Made by a program: the position numbers and the translations under genes
DNA from: Lachnospiraceae bacterium
Lineage (GTDB): Bacteria; Bacillota_A; Clostridia; Lachnospirales; Lachnospiraceae
Assembly (NCBI GenBank): GCA_021770615.1
Contig: JAETQR010000071.1
Coordinates: forward strand, 1 to 11,378
Length of the DNA: 11,378 nucleotides
Direction of reading: 5' to 3'
Notes under the pieces: generated by a model
Database searches by the model: none
What the model was told of the DNA's origin: nothing
Seen by the model: the letters and a program-made list of their open reading frames with translations, nothing else
Part shown: positions 5,436-11,203 of the stretch, in pieces
Position numbering within the stretch: the stretch's first letter is position 1
Layout of the letters: every line of letters begins with the position of its first letter

Positions 5436-5522
5436 ATGACTACATATGAAGAATTCATGGTATTGCTCACATTTGCGATTCTTATTGTTGCCATTTTGGA
5501 CTATGTTGAACATAAAAAATAG
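5436..5522 (+). CDS. Short hydrophobic peptide, TxpA/Hol_Tox-like type I toxin
   Basis: The 28-residue product begins MTTYEEFMVLLTFAILIVAI and ends DYVEHKK: a short polar start, one hydrophobic helix (about residues 8-22) and a charged tail. The opening matches the MSTYE(S/A)L.V.I.FA pattern shared by TxpA and the putative holin-like toxin family of Firmicutes. These peptides insert in the membrane and are kept silent by an antisense RNA. AAGGAGG is 7 nt before the ATG. The leader contains a TCCG/CGGA-type hairpin just ahead of the ribosome-binding site that could limit translation. The stop codon lies inside the terminator stem. Its place between repressor and integrase suggests an element-maintenance role. 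The family assignment is from memory of the sequence pattern; toxicity is inferred. Confidence 0.8.
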   Translation: MTTYEEFMVLLTFAILIVAILDYVEHKK

Positions 5523-5613
5523 CACCCCCGCTCTGACAAAGTAAAGGTGCTATTTTCACTAATATTTTCGCCGGAAACGGATAGGTGTGAACTATCGTAT
5601 CGGCTACCTTGTT
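5513..5613 (-). ncRNA. Antisense RNA, probable type I antitoxin
   Basis: A minus-strand promoter (5620-5648) would start an RNA near 5613 that ends at the hairpin 5556-5516 followed by TTTTTTA, about 100 nt in all. It contains no ORF of note. Two parts can pair with the toxin mRNA: its 3' hairpin overlaps the end of the toxin gene and terminator, and the segment opposite 5580-5591 is complementary to 5384-5396 in the toxin leader apart from one bulged G. That segment sits in a small hairpin, GATAG-TTCACAC-CTATC (5596-5580), whose seven-base loop matches GTGTGAA in the leader, a possible kissing start. RNA ends are predicted, not observed. Confidence 0.65.
5516..5556. terminator. Bidirectional terminator shared by toxin mRNA and antisense RNA
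   Basis: AAAATAGCACC (5516-5526) and GGTGCTATTTT (5546-5556) form a perfect 11-bp stem with a 19-nt loop. On the minus strand the tail is TTTTTTA, a good terminator for the antisense RNA. On the plus strand the four T at the end of the stem are followed by CACTAATATTTT, which is weaker. The toxin stop codon (5520-5522) is within the left arm. Confidence 0.8.
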
Positions 5614-5619
5614 AAGCAT

Positions 5620-5648
5620 ATTATAAGCCATCCATGCAGGAATTTCAA
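5620..5648 (-). promoter_or_regulatory. Promoter of the antisense RNA
   Basis: On the minus strand TTGAAA (5648-5643), a 17-bp spacer and a perfect TATAAT (5625-5620) form a strong sigma-A promoter. No plausible protein start follows, so its product is the antisense RNA that runs into the toxin terminator. It is clearly closer to consensus than the toxin promoter. Confidence 0.75.
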
Positions 5649-5796
5649 CCCCAAAATGAAAAAACCCCGGCACACCAATGCCAGCGCATTTCAGATAGAT
5701 ACCATAAGGGATTATGATATGCCACATTTCATCAAAGCCAGTATATCACAATCCTTTATTAAATGTACCCAATTTTAAGAAAGGATTGATAATATT

Positions 5797-7080
5797 ATGG
5801 CCAGCATCAGGAAAAGAGGGAAAAGCTACCAGATAACCGTGAGCAACGGCAGAGACATTCATGATAAGCAGATATTGGAGACTGCCACATGGACACCGAA
5901 CCCCAATAAAACAGAGAAACAGAACCAGAAAGCATTAGAACGGTTCGCCATAGACTTTGAGGATAAGGTAAAAAGCGGCAAATACCTAAAAGGCGAAAAA
6001 ATGACCTATCAGGAATATTCTGCATTATGGCTCTCTGAATATGCGGAAAAGCAAATGGAACGCACTTCCATTGAGCGGTGTGAAAACTCCCTGAATAACA
6101 TTATCCTGCCAGCAATCGGGCATTTAAGGCTTTCAGAGATACAGCCATTACACTTAACCAAACTATACAGTGAACTTGCCGAACATGGCTATACCCAAAA
6201 CGGAAAACAAAAGCCTTACAGCGCAAGGACGATTAAGCGCATCCACCAAATCATTAGCAGCAGCCTGAATACCGCCGTATACTGGCAATTAATAGAAAGT
6301 AACCCCTGCCAGCGCGTAAAGCCTCCGAAAGTCGAAAAACAGGCAGATGTAAAACACTTTACCCTGGAGCAGACACAAGCCTTCCTTAACCAACTGGATA
6401 CACCATATACCGTTGCGCATTGGGGACGAACAAAAAAGGATGGTTCTGAAAGCAAGAAGCATTATGAAACCAAAGAGATCCCCCTGCAGTTCAAAGCGCT
6501 TTTCCATCTTGCAATCTTTGGCGGATTCCGGCGCGGGGAACTGATTGCCTTAACCTGGGATGACATTGACTTCCAAAGCCATACTGTCACAGTCACTAAA
6601 GCATCTGCCCGGACAAAAGACGGCATCATCACAAAAGCCCCCAAAACCTTTTCCTCTAACAGAACAGTGACTCTTCCAGCTCACACAATAAATCTCATAC
6701 GGAAATATAAAGCAGAACAGCAGAGATACCGCCTATCCCTGGGTACCTACTGGAAAGGCAGCAATTATCTGTTCATACAGGATGATGGCAAGCAAATGGA
6801 TATATCCACTCCAAACAAAGTTTTTAAGAAAGTTATCCGCATATACAACGAAACACATGAGGATAAATTGCCGGAAATCACACTGCATGGTCTGCGGCAC
6901 ACATCCGCGACACTTCTGATTGCCCAAAATGTGGATGTAAAAACCGTATCCAGCCGTCTGGGGCATTCGGAAACTTCCACCACCATGGACATTTACGCAC
7001 ATGCCCTGCAAAAGCAAGATGAACTTGCCGCAGAATCCTTAGGCGAATTGTTCGCCCTAGAAGCACAAAAACAGTGTTAG
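5797..7080 (+). CDS. int: Tyrosine recombinase (integrase) of the element
   Basis: The 427-residue protein has the size and domain order of phage and ICE integrases of Firmicutes. Residues 1-60 are an arm-type DNA-binding domain opening MASIRKRGKSYQITVSNGRD. Residues about 68-165 are the core-binding helical domain, and residues 186-410 the catalytic domain. The active-site set is complete: R245 (GGFRRGEL), a beta-hairpin Lys (K280 or K283), H364 and R367 (LHGLRH), H390 (LGHS) and nucleophile Y400 (MDIYAH). AAAGGA precedes the ATG by 11 nt. It catalyses integration and, with a directionality factor such as the 3017-3211 product, excision. It is the last element gene, 100 bp from the 3' end of tRNA-Pro, which is presumably its attachment gene. 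It lies alone downstream of the toxin locus; I see no clear promoter in the 5650-5790 interval. Confidence 0.93.
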   Translation: MASIRKRGKSYQITVSNGRDIHDKQILETATWTPNPNKTEKQNQKALERFAIDFEDKVKSGKYLKGEKMTYQEYSALWLSEYAEKQMERTSIERCENSLNNIILPAIGHLRLSEIQPLHLTKLYSELAEHGYTQNGKQKPYSARTIKRIHQIISSSLNTAVYWQLIESNPCQRVKPPKVEKQADVKHFTLEQTQAFLNQLDTPYTVAHWGRTKKDGSESKKHYETKEIPLQFKALFHLAIFGGFRRGELIALTWDDIDFQSHTVTVTKASARTKDGIITKAPKTFSSNRTVTLPAHTINLIRKYKAEQQRYRLSLGTYWKGSNYLFIQDDGKQMDISTPNKVFKKVIRIYNETHEDKLPEITLHGLRHTSATLLIAQNVDVKTVSSRLGHSETSTTMDIYAHALQKQDELAAESLGELFALEAQKQC

Positions 7081-7107
7081 TCAAATGTTAGTCAAATGTT
7101 AGTCAAA
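7075..7107 (+). repeat. Three perfect 11-bp tandem repeats overlapping the integrase stop
   Basis: TGTTAGTCAAA is repeated head to tail at 7075-7085, 7086-7096 and 7097-7107. The first copy contains the integrase stop codon. One helical-turn spacing beside the attachment side of the element suggests arm-type integrase or excisionase binding sites; this role is inferred. Confidence 0.75.
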
Positions 7108-7115
7108 GATAAGAA

Positions 7116-7138
7116 AAGCACTCCATGAAGGAGTGCTT
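7116..7138. terminator. Hairpin between integrase and tRNA-Pro
   Basis: AAGCACTCC (7116-7124) and GGAGTGCTT (7130-7138) form a perfect 9-bp stem with a 5-nt loop. It is flanked by an A-run to the left (T-run on the minus strand: GGAGTGCTTTTCTTA) and CACTTTT to the right. The minus-strand tail is the better one, so it can stop transcription from the tRNA as well as from the integrase. A weaker AAGCC/GGCTT stem lies at 7151-7171. Confidence 0.7.
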
Positions 7139-7179
7139 CACTTTTGCCACAAGCCTTGGTTTTACTGGCTTTCCGTTAA

Positions 7180-7253
7180 TCGATGCGACAGGATTTGAAC
7201 CTGCGACCTCTGCGTCCCGAACGCAGCGCTCTACCAAGCTGAGCCACGCATCG
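7180..7253 (-). tRNA. tRNA-Pro, anticodon CGG
   Basis: On the minus strand the 74-nt sequence folds as a complete cloverleaf. The acceptor arms are CGATGCG and CGCATCG with discriminator A, the D stem is GCTC/GAGC, the anticodon stem CTGCG/CGCAG with loop TTCGGGA (anticodon CGG), and the T arm GCAGG-TTCAAAT-CCTGT. The C1-G72 pair and A73 are characteristic of bacterial proline tRNAs. CCA is not encoded. Its 3' end faces the integrase, the usual geometry when the tRNA 3' half is the attachment site. I see no second copy of the T arm elsewhere in the window. Confidence 0.95.
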
Positions 7254-7266
7254 ACATTACTATGGC

Positions 7267-7295
7267 ATAATAACATAATTTTTATAGTTTGTCAA
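7267..7295 (-). promoter_or_regulatory. Promoter of tRNA-Pro
   Basis: On the minus strand TTGACA (7295-7290), a 17-bp spacer and TATTAT (7272-7267) lie 14 bp ahead of the tRNA 5' end, placing initiation near 7260. The tRNA appears to be transcribed alone. Confidence 0.75.
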
Positions 7296-7304
7296 TGACT
7301 CAAT

Positions 7305-7412
7305 GTTACAAAATTTAGAAAAATCTGTTATTGTACTAAATTTCCAGAGGAAATACAGTCTTTACAGTTATTCTTCCTGCAATTCCTCTGGAAAACTGGT
7401 TCATTTTGTAAC
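7305..7412. repeat. Nested perfect inverted repeats, 108 bp
   Basis: The outer arms GTTACAAAAT (7305-7314) and ATTTTGTAAC (7403-7412) are perfect over 10 bp. The inner arms TTTCCAGAGGAA (7341-7352) and TTCCTCTGGAAA (7383-7394) are perfect over 12 bp around a 30-nt loop. No ORF lies inside and no T-run follows, so it is not a plain terminator. A small non-autonomous mobile repeat or a structured RNA is possible. Confidence 0.65.
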
Positions 7413-7454
7413 CTTAGAGCGTGTTTGAAAAATCATTCCCGCCATCTGTATCCC

Positions 7455-7577
7455 CCACTTAGTGTGATATTTGCGCCAAATTCAGGTTATATAGCCTGCT
7501 ATGCGCTCTTCATTTGTCACAAATCTCCTGCTAAGTGGAGCATATTACTCCAGCGGTTAAATATCGACGGAGTAATA
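7455..7577. repeat. Second intergenic dyad element next to citrate synthase
   Basis: CCACTTAG (7455-7462) pairs with CTAAGTGG (7531-7538). Inside are GCGC/GCGC (7473-7476, 7503-7506) and CAGG/CCTG (7483-7486, 7495-7498), plus ATTTGT-C-ACAAAT at about 7512-7524. Next to it TATTACTCC (7543-7551) and GGAGTAATA (7569-7577) form a perfect 9-bp stem just after the citrate synthase stop. It may serve as 3' processing or termination structure for that gene, although no T-run follows. The block looks like an intergenic repeat family to me, which a genome-wide copy count would test. Confidence 0.5.
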
Positions 7578-7589
7578 CAAATAGGGCAG

Positions 7590-8927
7590 CTACTCTTTTT
7601 CCTCCATCACGCTCATATAAGCAGGACGGATAATCTTATTCATTCCGATCAGTTCTTCCATCCGGTGGGCGCTCCATCCCACAATCCGGGCAATGGCAAA
7701 AATTGCAGTGTACAGTTCCTGGGGAATGCCCAGCATCTCGTATACAAATCCGCTGTAGAAGTCCACATTGGGGCTGACGCCTTTAAAAATCTTCCGTTTG
7801 CCGGCAATCAGTTTGGGAGCCAGTTCTTCAATGCTGTTATATAAGAACATATCGTCTCCACGTCCTTTTGCTCCGGCCAGTTTTTCCACGTAGCTTTTAA
7901 AAACCCGTTCCCTGGGATCGGAAAGAGAGTATACCGCATGGCCCATACCATAAATCAATCCTTTATGGTCAAAGGTTTCTCCTGCAAGAATTTTGGCGAG
8001 GTATGCTTCTATTTCATCCTTGTCATGAACATCCTTAATATTCTCCCGGATATTCGCCATCATCTCCATTACTTTGATGTTTGCGCCGCCGTGCTTTGGC
8101 CCTTTCAGGGAGGACATGGCAGCAGCAATGGAAGAGTAAGTGTCTGAACCGGAAGAAGTCACCACCCTGGTGGTAAAAGTAGAGTTATTTCCTCCGCCGT
8201 GCTCCATATGCAGAAGCAAAGCTACGTCCAGAACCTTTGCCTCCAGTTTGCTGTACTGTTTATCCGGGCGCAGCATCATCAAAAGATTCTCTGCGGTGGA
8301 GAGCTCCGGCTCCGGCCTGTGTATGTACATACTGTCATCATTTTCATAGTGGTTGTACGCATGGTATCCATATACCGCAAGCATGGGGAAAATACTGATT
8401 AACTCGATACACTGCCGCAGACTGTTGCTGATTACATCCGGTGAATTCATCTGACCGTCATAAGAAGCCAGTGTCAGAATACTTCTTGTCATCGAATTCA
8501 TAATATCCCTGGTGGGCGCTTTCATGATGACATCCCTGGTAAAATTGGTGGGAAGTGTCCTGCAATTAGCCATAATTTTGCAGAATTCACAGAGTTCTTC
8601 TTCCTTCGGCATTTCTCCAAACAGCAGAAGGTATGCTGTTTTCTCAAAACCGAACCCATTTTCGCCCATCTGCCGCACCAGATTCTGCACATTGTAGCCG
8701 CGGTACCACAACTGGCCGTCGCAGGGCGTCTTTACGCCGTTCACATCTTCAAAAGAAACAATTTTAGAAATTGTTGTAAGCCCAGTCAGGACGCCTTTCC
8801 CGTTCATGTCACGAAGTCCGCGGTTTACCCCGTATTCTTCGAATAATGCATCCGAAATGCTGTCATTCTTTCTGCAGACTGATTCCTGCTTCATGGCATA
8901 ATTCATCAATTCATTTTCATTTCTCAT
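7590..8927 (-). CDS. gltA: Citrate synthase
   Basis: The enzyme condenses oxaloacetate and acetyl-CoA to citrate and CoA in the cytosol, in anaerobes usually as the first step toward 2-oxoglutarate and glutamate. The protein has 445 residues from the ATG at 8927. AGGAGG is 10 nt before that ATG but only 1 nt before an in-frame ATG at 8936, so the inner start is preferred. The catalytic triad is intact: H279 in GPKHGGAN, H330 in GMGHAVY and D389 in NVDFYSG. R339 in DPRERV and the WSAHRMEE segment near the C-terminus are also conserved. The loop before the first His reads HMEHGGGNNSTFTTRVV instead of the more common H.DH..NASTF, and the N-terminal 45 residues extend beyond the shortest bacterial enzymes. 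No aconitase or isocitrate dehydrogenase gene is in the window. The gene is monocistronic. Confidence 0.93.
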   Translation of the reverse strand: MRNENELMNYAMKQESVCRKNDSISDALFEEYGVNRGLRDMNGKGVLTGLTTISKIVSFEDVNGVKTPCDGQLWYRGYNVQNLVRQMGENGFGFEKTAYLLLFGEMPKEEELCEFCKIMANCRTLPTNFTRDVIMKAPTRDIMNSMTRSILTLASYDGQMNSPDVISNSLRQCIELISIFPMLAVYGYHAYNHYENDDSMYIHRPEPELSTAENLLMMLRPDKQYSKLEAKVLDVALLLHMEHGGGNNSTFTTRVVTSSGSDTYSSIAAAMSSLKGPKHGGANIKVMEMMANIRENIKDVHDKDEIEAYLAKILAGETFDHKGLIYGMGHAVYSLSDPRERVFKSYVEKLAGAKGRGDDMFLYNSIEELAPKLIAGKRKIFKGVSPNVDFYSGFVYEMLGIPQELYTAIFAIARIVGWSAHRMEELIGMNKIIRPAYMSVMEEKE

Positions 8928-8961
8928 AGATTTCATCCCTCCTAAGCCTGAAATATCAATA

Positions 8962-9046
8962 GTTTCACAGCAGAATCCTTCTGTCCTGAAACATGGTTGA
9001 TTGTTTAATTTTAAACTATATTATCATAAAATAAATACTCTGCCAA
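8962..9046 (-). promoter_or_regulatory. Probable citrate synthase promoter and leader hairpin
   Basis: On the minus strand TTGGCA (9046-9041), a 17-bp spacer and TAATAT (9023-9018) could start RNA near 9011. GATAAT at 15-bp spacing is an alternative -10. The leader of about 85 nt contains a hairpin at 8962-8992 (GTTTCA/TGAAAC outside, CAGAA/TTCTG inside) about 30 nt before the ribosome-binding site. No T-run follows it, so any role would be in RNA stability or translation. Confidence 0.45.
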
Positions 9047-9080
9047 CTGATTTTAGAAAGATTTAAGAATTTTTGATAAC

Positions 9081-9124
9081 ATTTATGAGTTTACCTGAAC
9101 AATAATCCAGGAAAACTCATAAAT
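9081..9124. terminator. Long perfect hairpin after the MarR gene
   Basis: ATTTATGAGTTT (9081-9092) pairs with AAACTCATAAAT (9113-9124) over 12 perfect bases and continues through one A-A mismatch into CCTG/CAGG, with a 10-nt loop. It begins 22 bp after the MarR stop and precedes the citrate synthase promoter, which suits a terminator. The T-run is missing on both strands, however, so an operator or RNA-stability function is the alternative. Confidence 0.5.
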
Positions 9125-9146
9125 GCTGCGCAGACATGGTGTTCTG

Positions 9147-9587
9147 TCAGGAATTACGCAGGGCGTTTCTGATATTTTGATTTACTTTTTGGGAAACCTG
9201 AAACAGCACCTTCCGTTCCTCTTCGGTGACTCCCTCTAAAATCATGTTATACATCTGGTTTCGCAGCTCCGTTGCCTGTGCGATAATTTCAATCGCCTGT
9301 TCCGTCAGTACAAGATGCACACACCGCCGATCCTCTTCATCCTGAACGGTATGGATCAGATCCTGCTTCACCATCCGATCCACCGACTGGGAAATATGCC
9401 CTTTGTTAAATAAGTTCAGGCTGCAGATATCCTTTGACGTATTGCGCTCCCCGGACTTGTAAAGAAAATACAGAATATCAATATCGATTTTCCGCAGATG
9501 ATATTCTTCACGCAATGTTTCGATTTTCCGGTTATATAATGTTTGAAACTGAGTTCCCTGCAATAACCCTTCCAGCATCCAGTCCAT
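9147..9587 (-). CDS. MarR-family transcriptional regulator
   Basis: The protein has 146 residues. The start at 9587 (MDWMLEGLLQ) is preferred over an in-frame ATG at 9608 because AGGTGG lies 5 nt before it, while the upstream ATG has no ribosome-binding site and would be nearly leaderless. Residues 49-95 form the winged helix-turn-helix: NTSKDICSLNLFNKGHISQSVDRMVKQDLI, then the wing with D86-R87-R88 (the DxRxx signature). Flanking helices (1-30 and 98-143) would make the dimer interface. It follows the MFS exporter gene by 48 bp on the same strand and has its own promoter in that gap. MarR proteins next to exporters usually repress them and themselves until a ligand binds; the ligand cannot be read from the sequence. 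Confidence 0.88.
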   Translation of the reverse strand: MDWMLEGLLQGTQFQTLYNRKIETLREEYHLRKIDIDILYFLYKSGERNTSKDICSLNLFNKGHISQSVDRMVKQDLIHTVQDEEDRRCVHLVLTEQAIEIIAQATELRNQMYNMILEGVTEEERKVLFQVSQKVNQNIRNALRNS

Positions 9588-9617
9588 CGATACCACCTCA
9601 TACTTCATTTTTAATTG

Positions 9618-9646
9618 AATATACCACTTGTCCCGCTAAAATTCAA
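9618..9646 (-). promoter_or_regulatory. Promoter of the MarR gene inside the MFS-MarR junction
   Basis: On the minus strand TTGAAT (9646-9641), a 17-bp spacer ending in TGG, and TATATT (9623-9618) make a promoter with extended -10. It overlaps the last codons of the MFS gene. The start near 9611 gives a leader of about 24 nt to the preferred ATG. ATTGAAT and ATTCAA on either side form a loose dyad that could be an autoregulatory site. Confidence 0.6.
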
Positions 9647-10823
9647 GCAGTATATTCCAGACCATTACAAACAGCAGAAGCGTCAGGCCGATTCCTGTAA
9701 ATACCATTGCCAACCCCCAGAGATCCGCCAGAAAACCAGCCAGGGGAAACATAAGAATCATGGCAACGGAAAAGAACATACTGTCCACAGAAATCAGGGT
9801 CGCCCGCTGTTCGGAAGGGATTAACTGATTCAGCGCTTCCGATTGTATGGGATAAAGAGCCGAATTAAAAAATCCTGCCGCCGCAAAGGCCGGCGCAGAC
9901 AGCAATGCATTCTGAAATCCATAACACAAAATCGCAGTGCCTATGGCAAAAGCCGCAACGTTTTTTGTACGCTTTCTGAATTTCCGGTAAATCTTTTCGC
10001 TCATTGCCGCGCCCAGACAGGATACAAGACTCACCGCCAGTAAAATCAGGCTGATGGAAGTTTTATTGTATCCTAATTCAAAATAATACTGCTGGCTGTA
10101 GAAAAATAATAATGTTTCCGCTGCAAAAACCACCGAATAGTATACAATAATTTTCATAATCCGGGAATCCGATTTCAAAATTCCGAAACTGGCCTTAAAA
10201 TGCAGGCAGATCATATGGCGGATACTTTCCTGACGCTTTGCCGCGCCAGTGCAGGGAGGCTCTGACATCAAAAGCACCGGCAGCAGCGATGAAACCGCAA
10301 TCACCAGGCAGGCGCTGTAACACCAGAAGTAAGAATAGTCTGCCAGTACGCCTCCCAGCACTGTGGCCAGTCCCTGGGACACCTCTATGATGATATTCAA
10401 TTTTCCATACACTTTCAGATACTGCTCTTCCTGGCCGATAGACCGCATACTGTCATACACCAGAGCTTCTTCTGACCCGGAATTCAGGTTATTCCCCAAT
10501 GCCTGTATCGCAAAACTTACCGCAAACAGCCCGAAACTTTTCGAAAACAGCATAATCACGCAGGAGCAGGCGGTACAGATCCTGCTTAAAATCATGCTTC
10601 TTTTTCTGCCCAGCAAATCCGCCGCTGCACCGGAAGGGATTTCGCACAGAATGCTGGTTGCGTGATAGATGCCTTCAATGACGCCGATTTCAGCCAGATT
10701 CAGCCCGCAGTAGGAAAGATACAGCACCCAGACCACGCTCTGCATATTCAGATTGGTGAGAAAGGCGCTGATATAGTCTAAAGGAAGATTTCTTTTCAAT
10801 TTTTTTTCTAATTTTAAGTCCAT
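9636..10823 (-). CDS. MFS transporter, drug-exporter-like
   Basis: The protein has 395 residues. The start at 10823 is preferred over an in-frame ATG 54 bp upstream because AGAGGA is 7 nt before it. The sequence is hydrophobic throughout and consistent with twelve membrane helices and a hydrophilic central loop (about residues 188-215). Residues 65-75 carry the MFS motif A between helices 2 and 3 (GAAADLLGRKR). SGSEEALVYDSM (115-126) is the G-x-EEALVYDS segment common in a DHA1-like group of Firmicute exporters. It should work as a proton-coupled exporter in the cytoplasmic membrane. The MarR gene directly downstream suggests regulated efflux of a small toxic compound; the substrate is unknown. 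Upstream lie a palindrome (10886-10896), a terminator-like hairpin and a small ORF. Confidence 0.87.
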   Translation of the reverse strand: MDLKLEKKLKRNLPLDYISAFLTNLNMQSVVWVLYLSYCGLNLAEIGVIEGIYHATSILCEIPSGAAADLLGRKRSMILSRICTACSCVIMLFSKSFGLFAVSFAIQALGNNLNSGSEEALVYDSMRSIGQEEQYLKVYGKLNIIIEVSQGLATVLGGVLADYSYFWCYSACLVIAVSSLLPVLLMSEPPCTGAAKRQESIRHMICLHFKASFGILKSDSRIMKIIVYYSVVFAAETLLFFYSQQYYFELGYNKTSISLILLAVSLVSCLGAAMSEKIYRKFRKRTKNVAAFAIGTAILCYGFQNALLSAPAFAAAGFFNSALYPIQSEALNQLIPSEQRATLISVDSMFFSVAMILMFPLAGFLADLWGLAMVFTGIGLTLLLFVMVWNILLEF

Positions 10824-10885
10824 GTGTAATTCCTCTCGTTTTCCATAATAACTGACAATAGAAAAACAGCCTGACACAACGATTG

Positions 10886-10896
10886 GTTTGTCAAAC
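10886..10896. promoter_or_regulatory. Palindrome upstream of the exporter, possible MarR operator
   Basis: GTTTG-T-CAAAC is a perfect 5-1-5 dyad. On the minus strand it contains TTGACA (10894-10889), but no good -10 box follows at 16-18 bp. It lies about 63 bp before the exporter start codon, a plausible site for the adjacent MarR protein. I could not identify a matching site at the MarR promoter. Confidence 0.35.
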
Positions 10897-10936
10897 TGTC
10901 TTGAGGATTACTGTATTTTTAACCTGAACATAGAAA

Positions 10937-10958
10937 GGCGCTTTACAAAAGTTCCGCC
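10937..10958 (-). terminator. Terminator-like hairpin between the small ORF and the exporter
   Basis: On the minus strand GGCG-GAA-CTTT-TGT-AAAG-CGCC (10958-10937) forms a compact stem with a GAA bulge and is followed by TTTCTATG. It begins 10 bp after the stop of the 41-codon ORF and 114 bp before the exporter ATG. It could end the small transcript or act as an attenuator for the exporter. Confidence 0.45.
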
Positions 10959-10968
10959 GATCATCAGA

Positions 10969-11094
10969 TTACAAAGGCGAAAACTTCCTGGTAAGTGCCT
11001 GAAAATAGGCGCAGTAATCCCGTGAACTGGAATTATTGCATGTTTTCGACGCCGCGCTGCTGCTGCAGATTGGCACATAACCAAGCCCGTTCAT
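10969..11094 (-). CDS. Small ORF, 41 residues with three Cys, leading the exporter gene
   Basis: The ORF begins MNGLGYVPICSSSAASKTC and continues with a Ser/Asn-rich stretch, RDYCAYFQ and a basic end (LTRKFSPL). AAAGGAG lies 8 nt before the ATG, one of the best ribosome-binding sites in the window. I do not recognise the family. There is no hydrophobic helix or double-Gly leader. Three cysteines (10, 19 and 28, each nine residues apart) and the Ser-rich core could suggest a modified or metal-binding peptide. Position, 145 bp ahead of an MFS gene with a terminator-like hairpin in between, also fits a regulatory leader peptide. Coding status rests on the ribosome-binding site and context only. 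Confidence 0.5.
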   Translation of the reverse strand: MNGLGYVPICSSSAASKTCNNSSSRDYCAYFQALTRKFSPL

Positions 11095-11203
11095 TCTGCG
11101 CTCTCCTTTCAAAATATGTTTAATAGGCGCTTGCGAAACGCCAGAACCCGCATAAATACGGGATTCTCTTTGTTACAAAATAAAACAACTCCTCACTGGT
11201 CTG

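Larger units (their letters stand above)
5360..5625. repeat. Inverted and direct repeats framing the toxin-antitoxin locus
   Basis: Positions 5360-5387 and the reverse complement of 5598-5625 agree in 25 of 28 positions (TATAATATGCTTAAC, then GG, then AGCCGATA identical). They include the -10 boxes and the first bases of both RNAs. In addition GATAGGGTGTGAA (5384-5396) is repeated directly as GATAGGTGTGAA (5580-5591). Because the RNAs run in opposite directions, the inverted repeat makes their 5' ends alike while the direct repeat makes them complementary just inside those ends. Confidence 0.8.
956..7180. mobile_element. Integrated prophage/satellite-like element at tRNA-Pro (left boundary open)
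   Basis: The element is defined by an integrase beside the 3' end of tRNA-Pro, a repressor/Cro switch, an excisionase-like protein and a replisome organizer. Integrase and repressor share one strand while Cro, xis-like and replication genes run on the other, as in temperate phages and in Gram-positive phage satellites. No structural, lysis, packaging or conjugation gene is visible. The right end is near 7180. The left end is not seen: no second copy of the tRNA 3' segment occurs, and the true end may lie beyond the IS at position 1 or may have been lost. The 135-842 gene may or may not belong to it. Confidence 0.7.

Noticed and set aside
5587..5778. Plus-strand 63-codon frame ahead of the integrase.
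   Set aside because: No ribosome-binding site, and the region is better explained by the antisense RNA and its promoter on the other strand.
7425..7844. Plus-strand frame crossing the dyad block into citrate synthase.
   Set aside because: It lies antisense to the conserved C-terminus of citrate synthase and lacks a ribosome-binding site.
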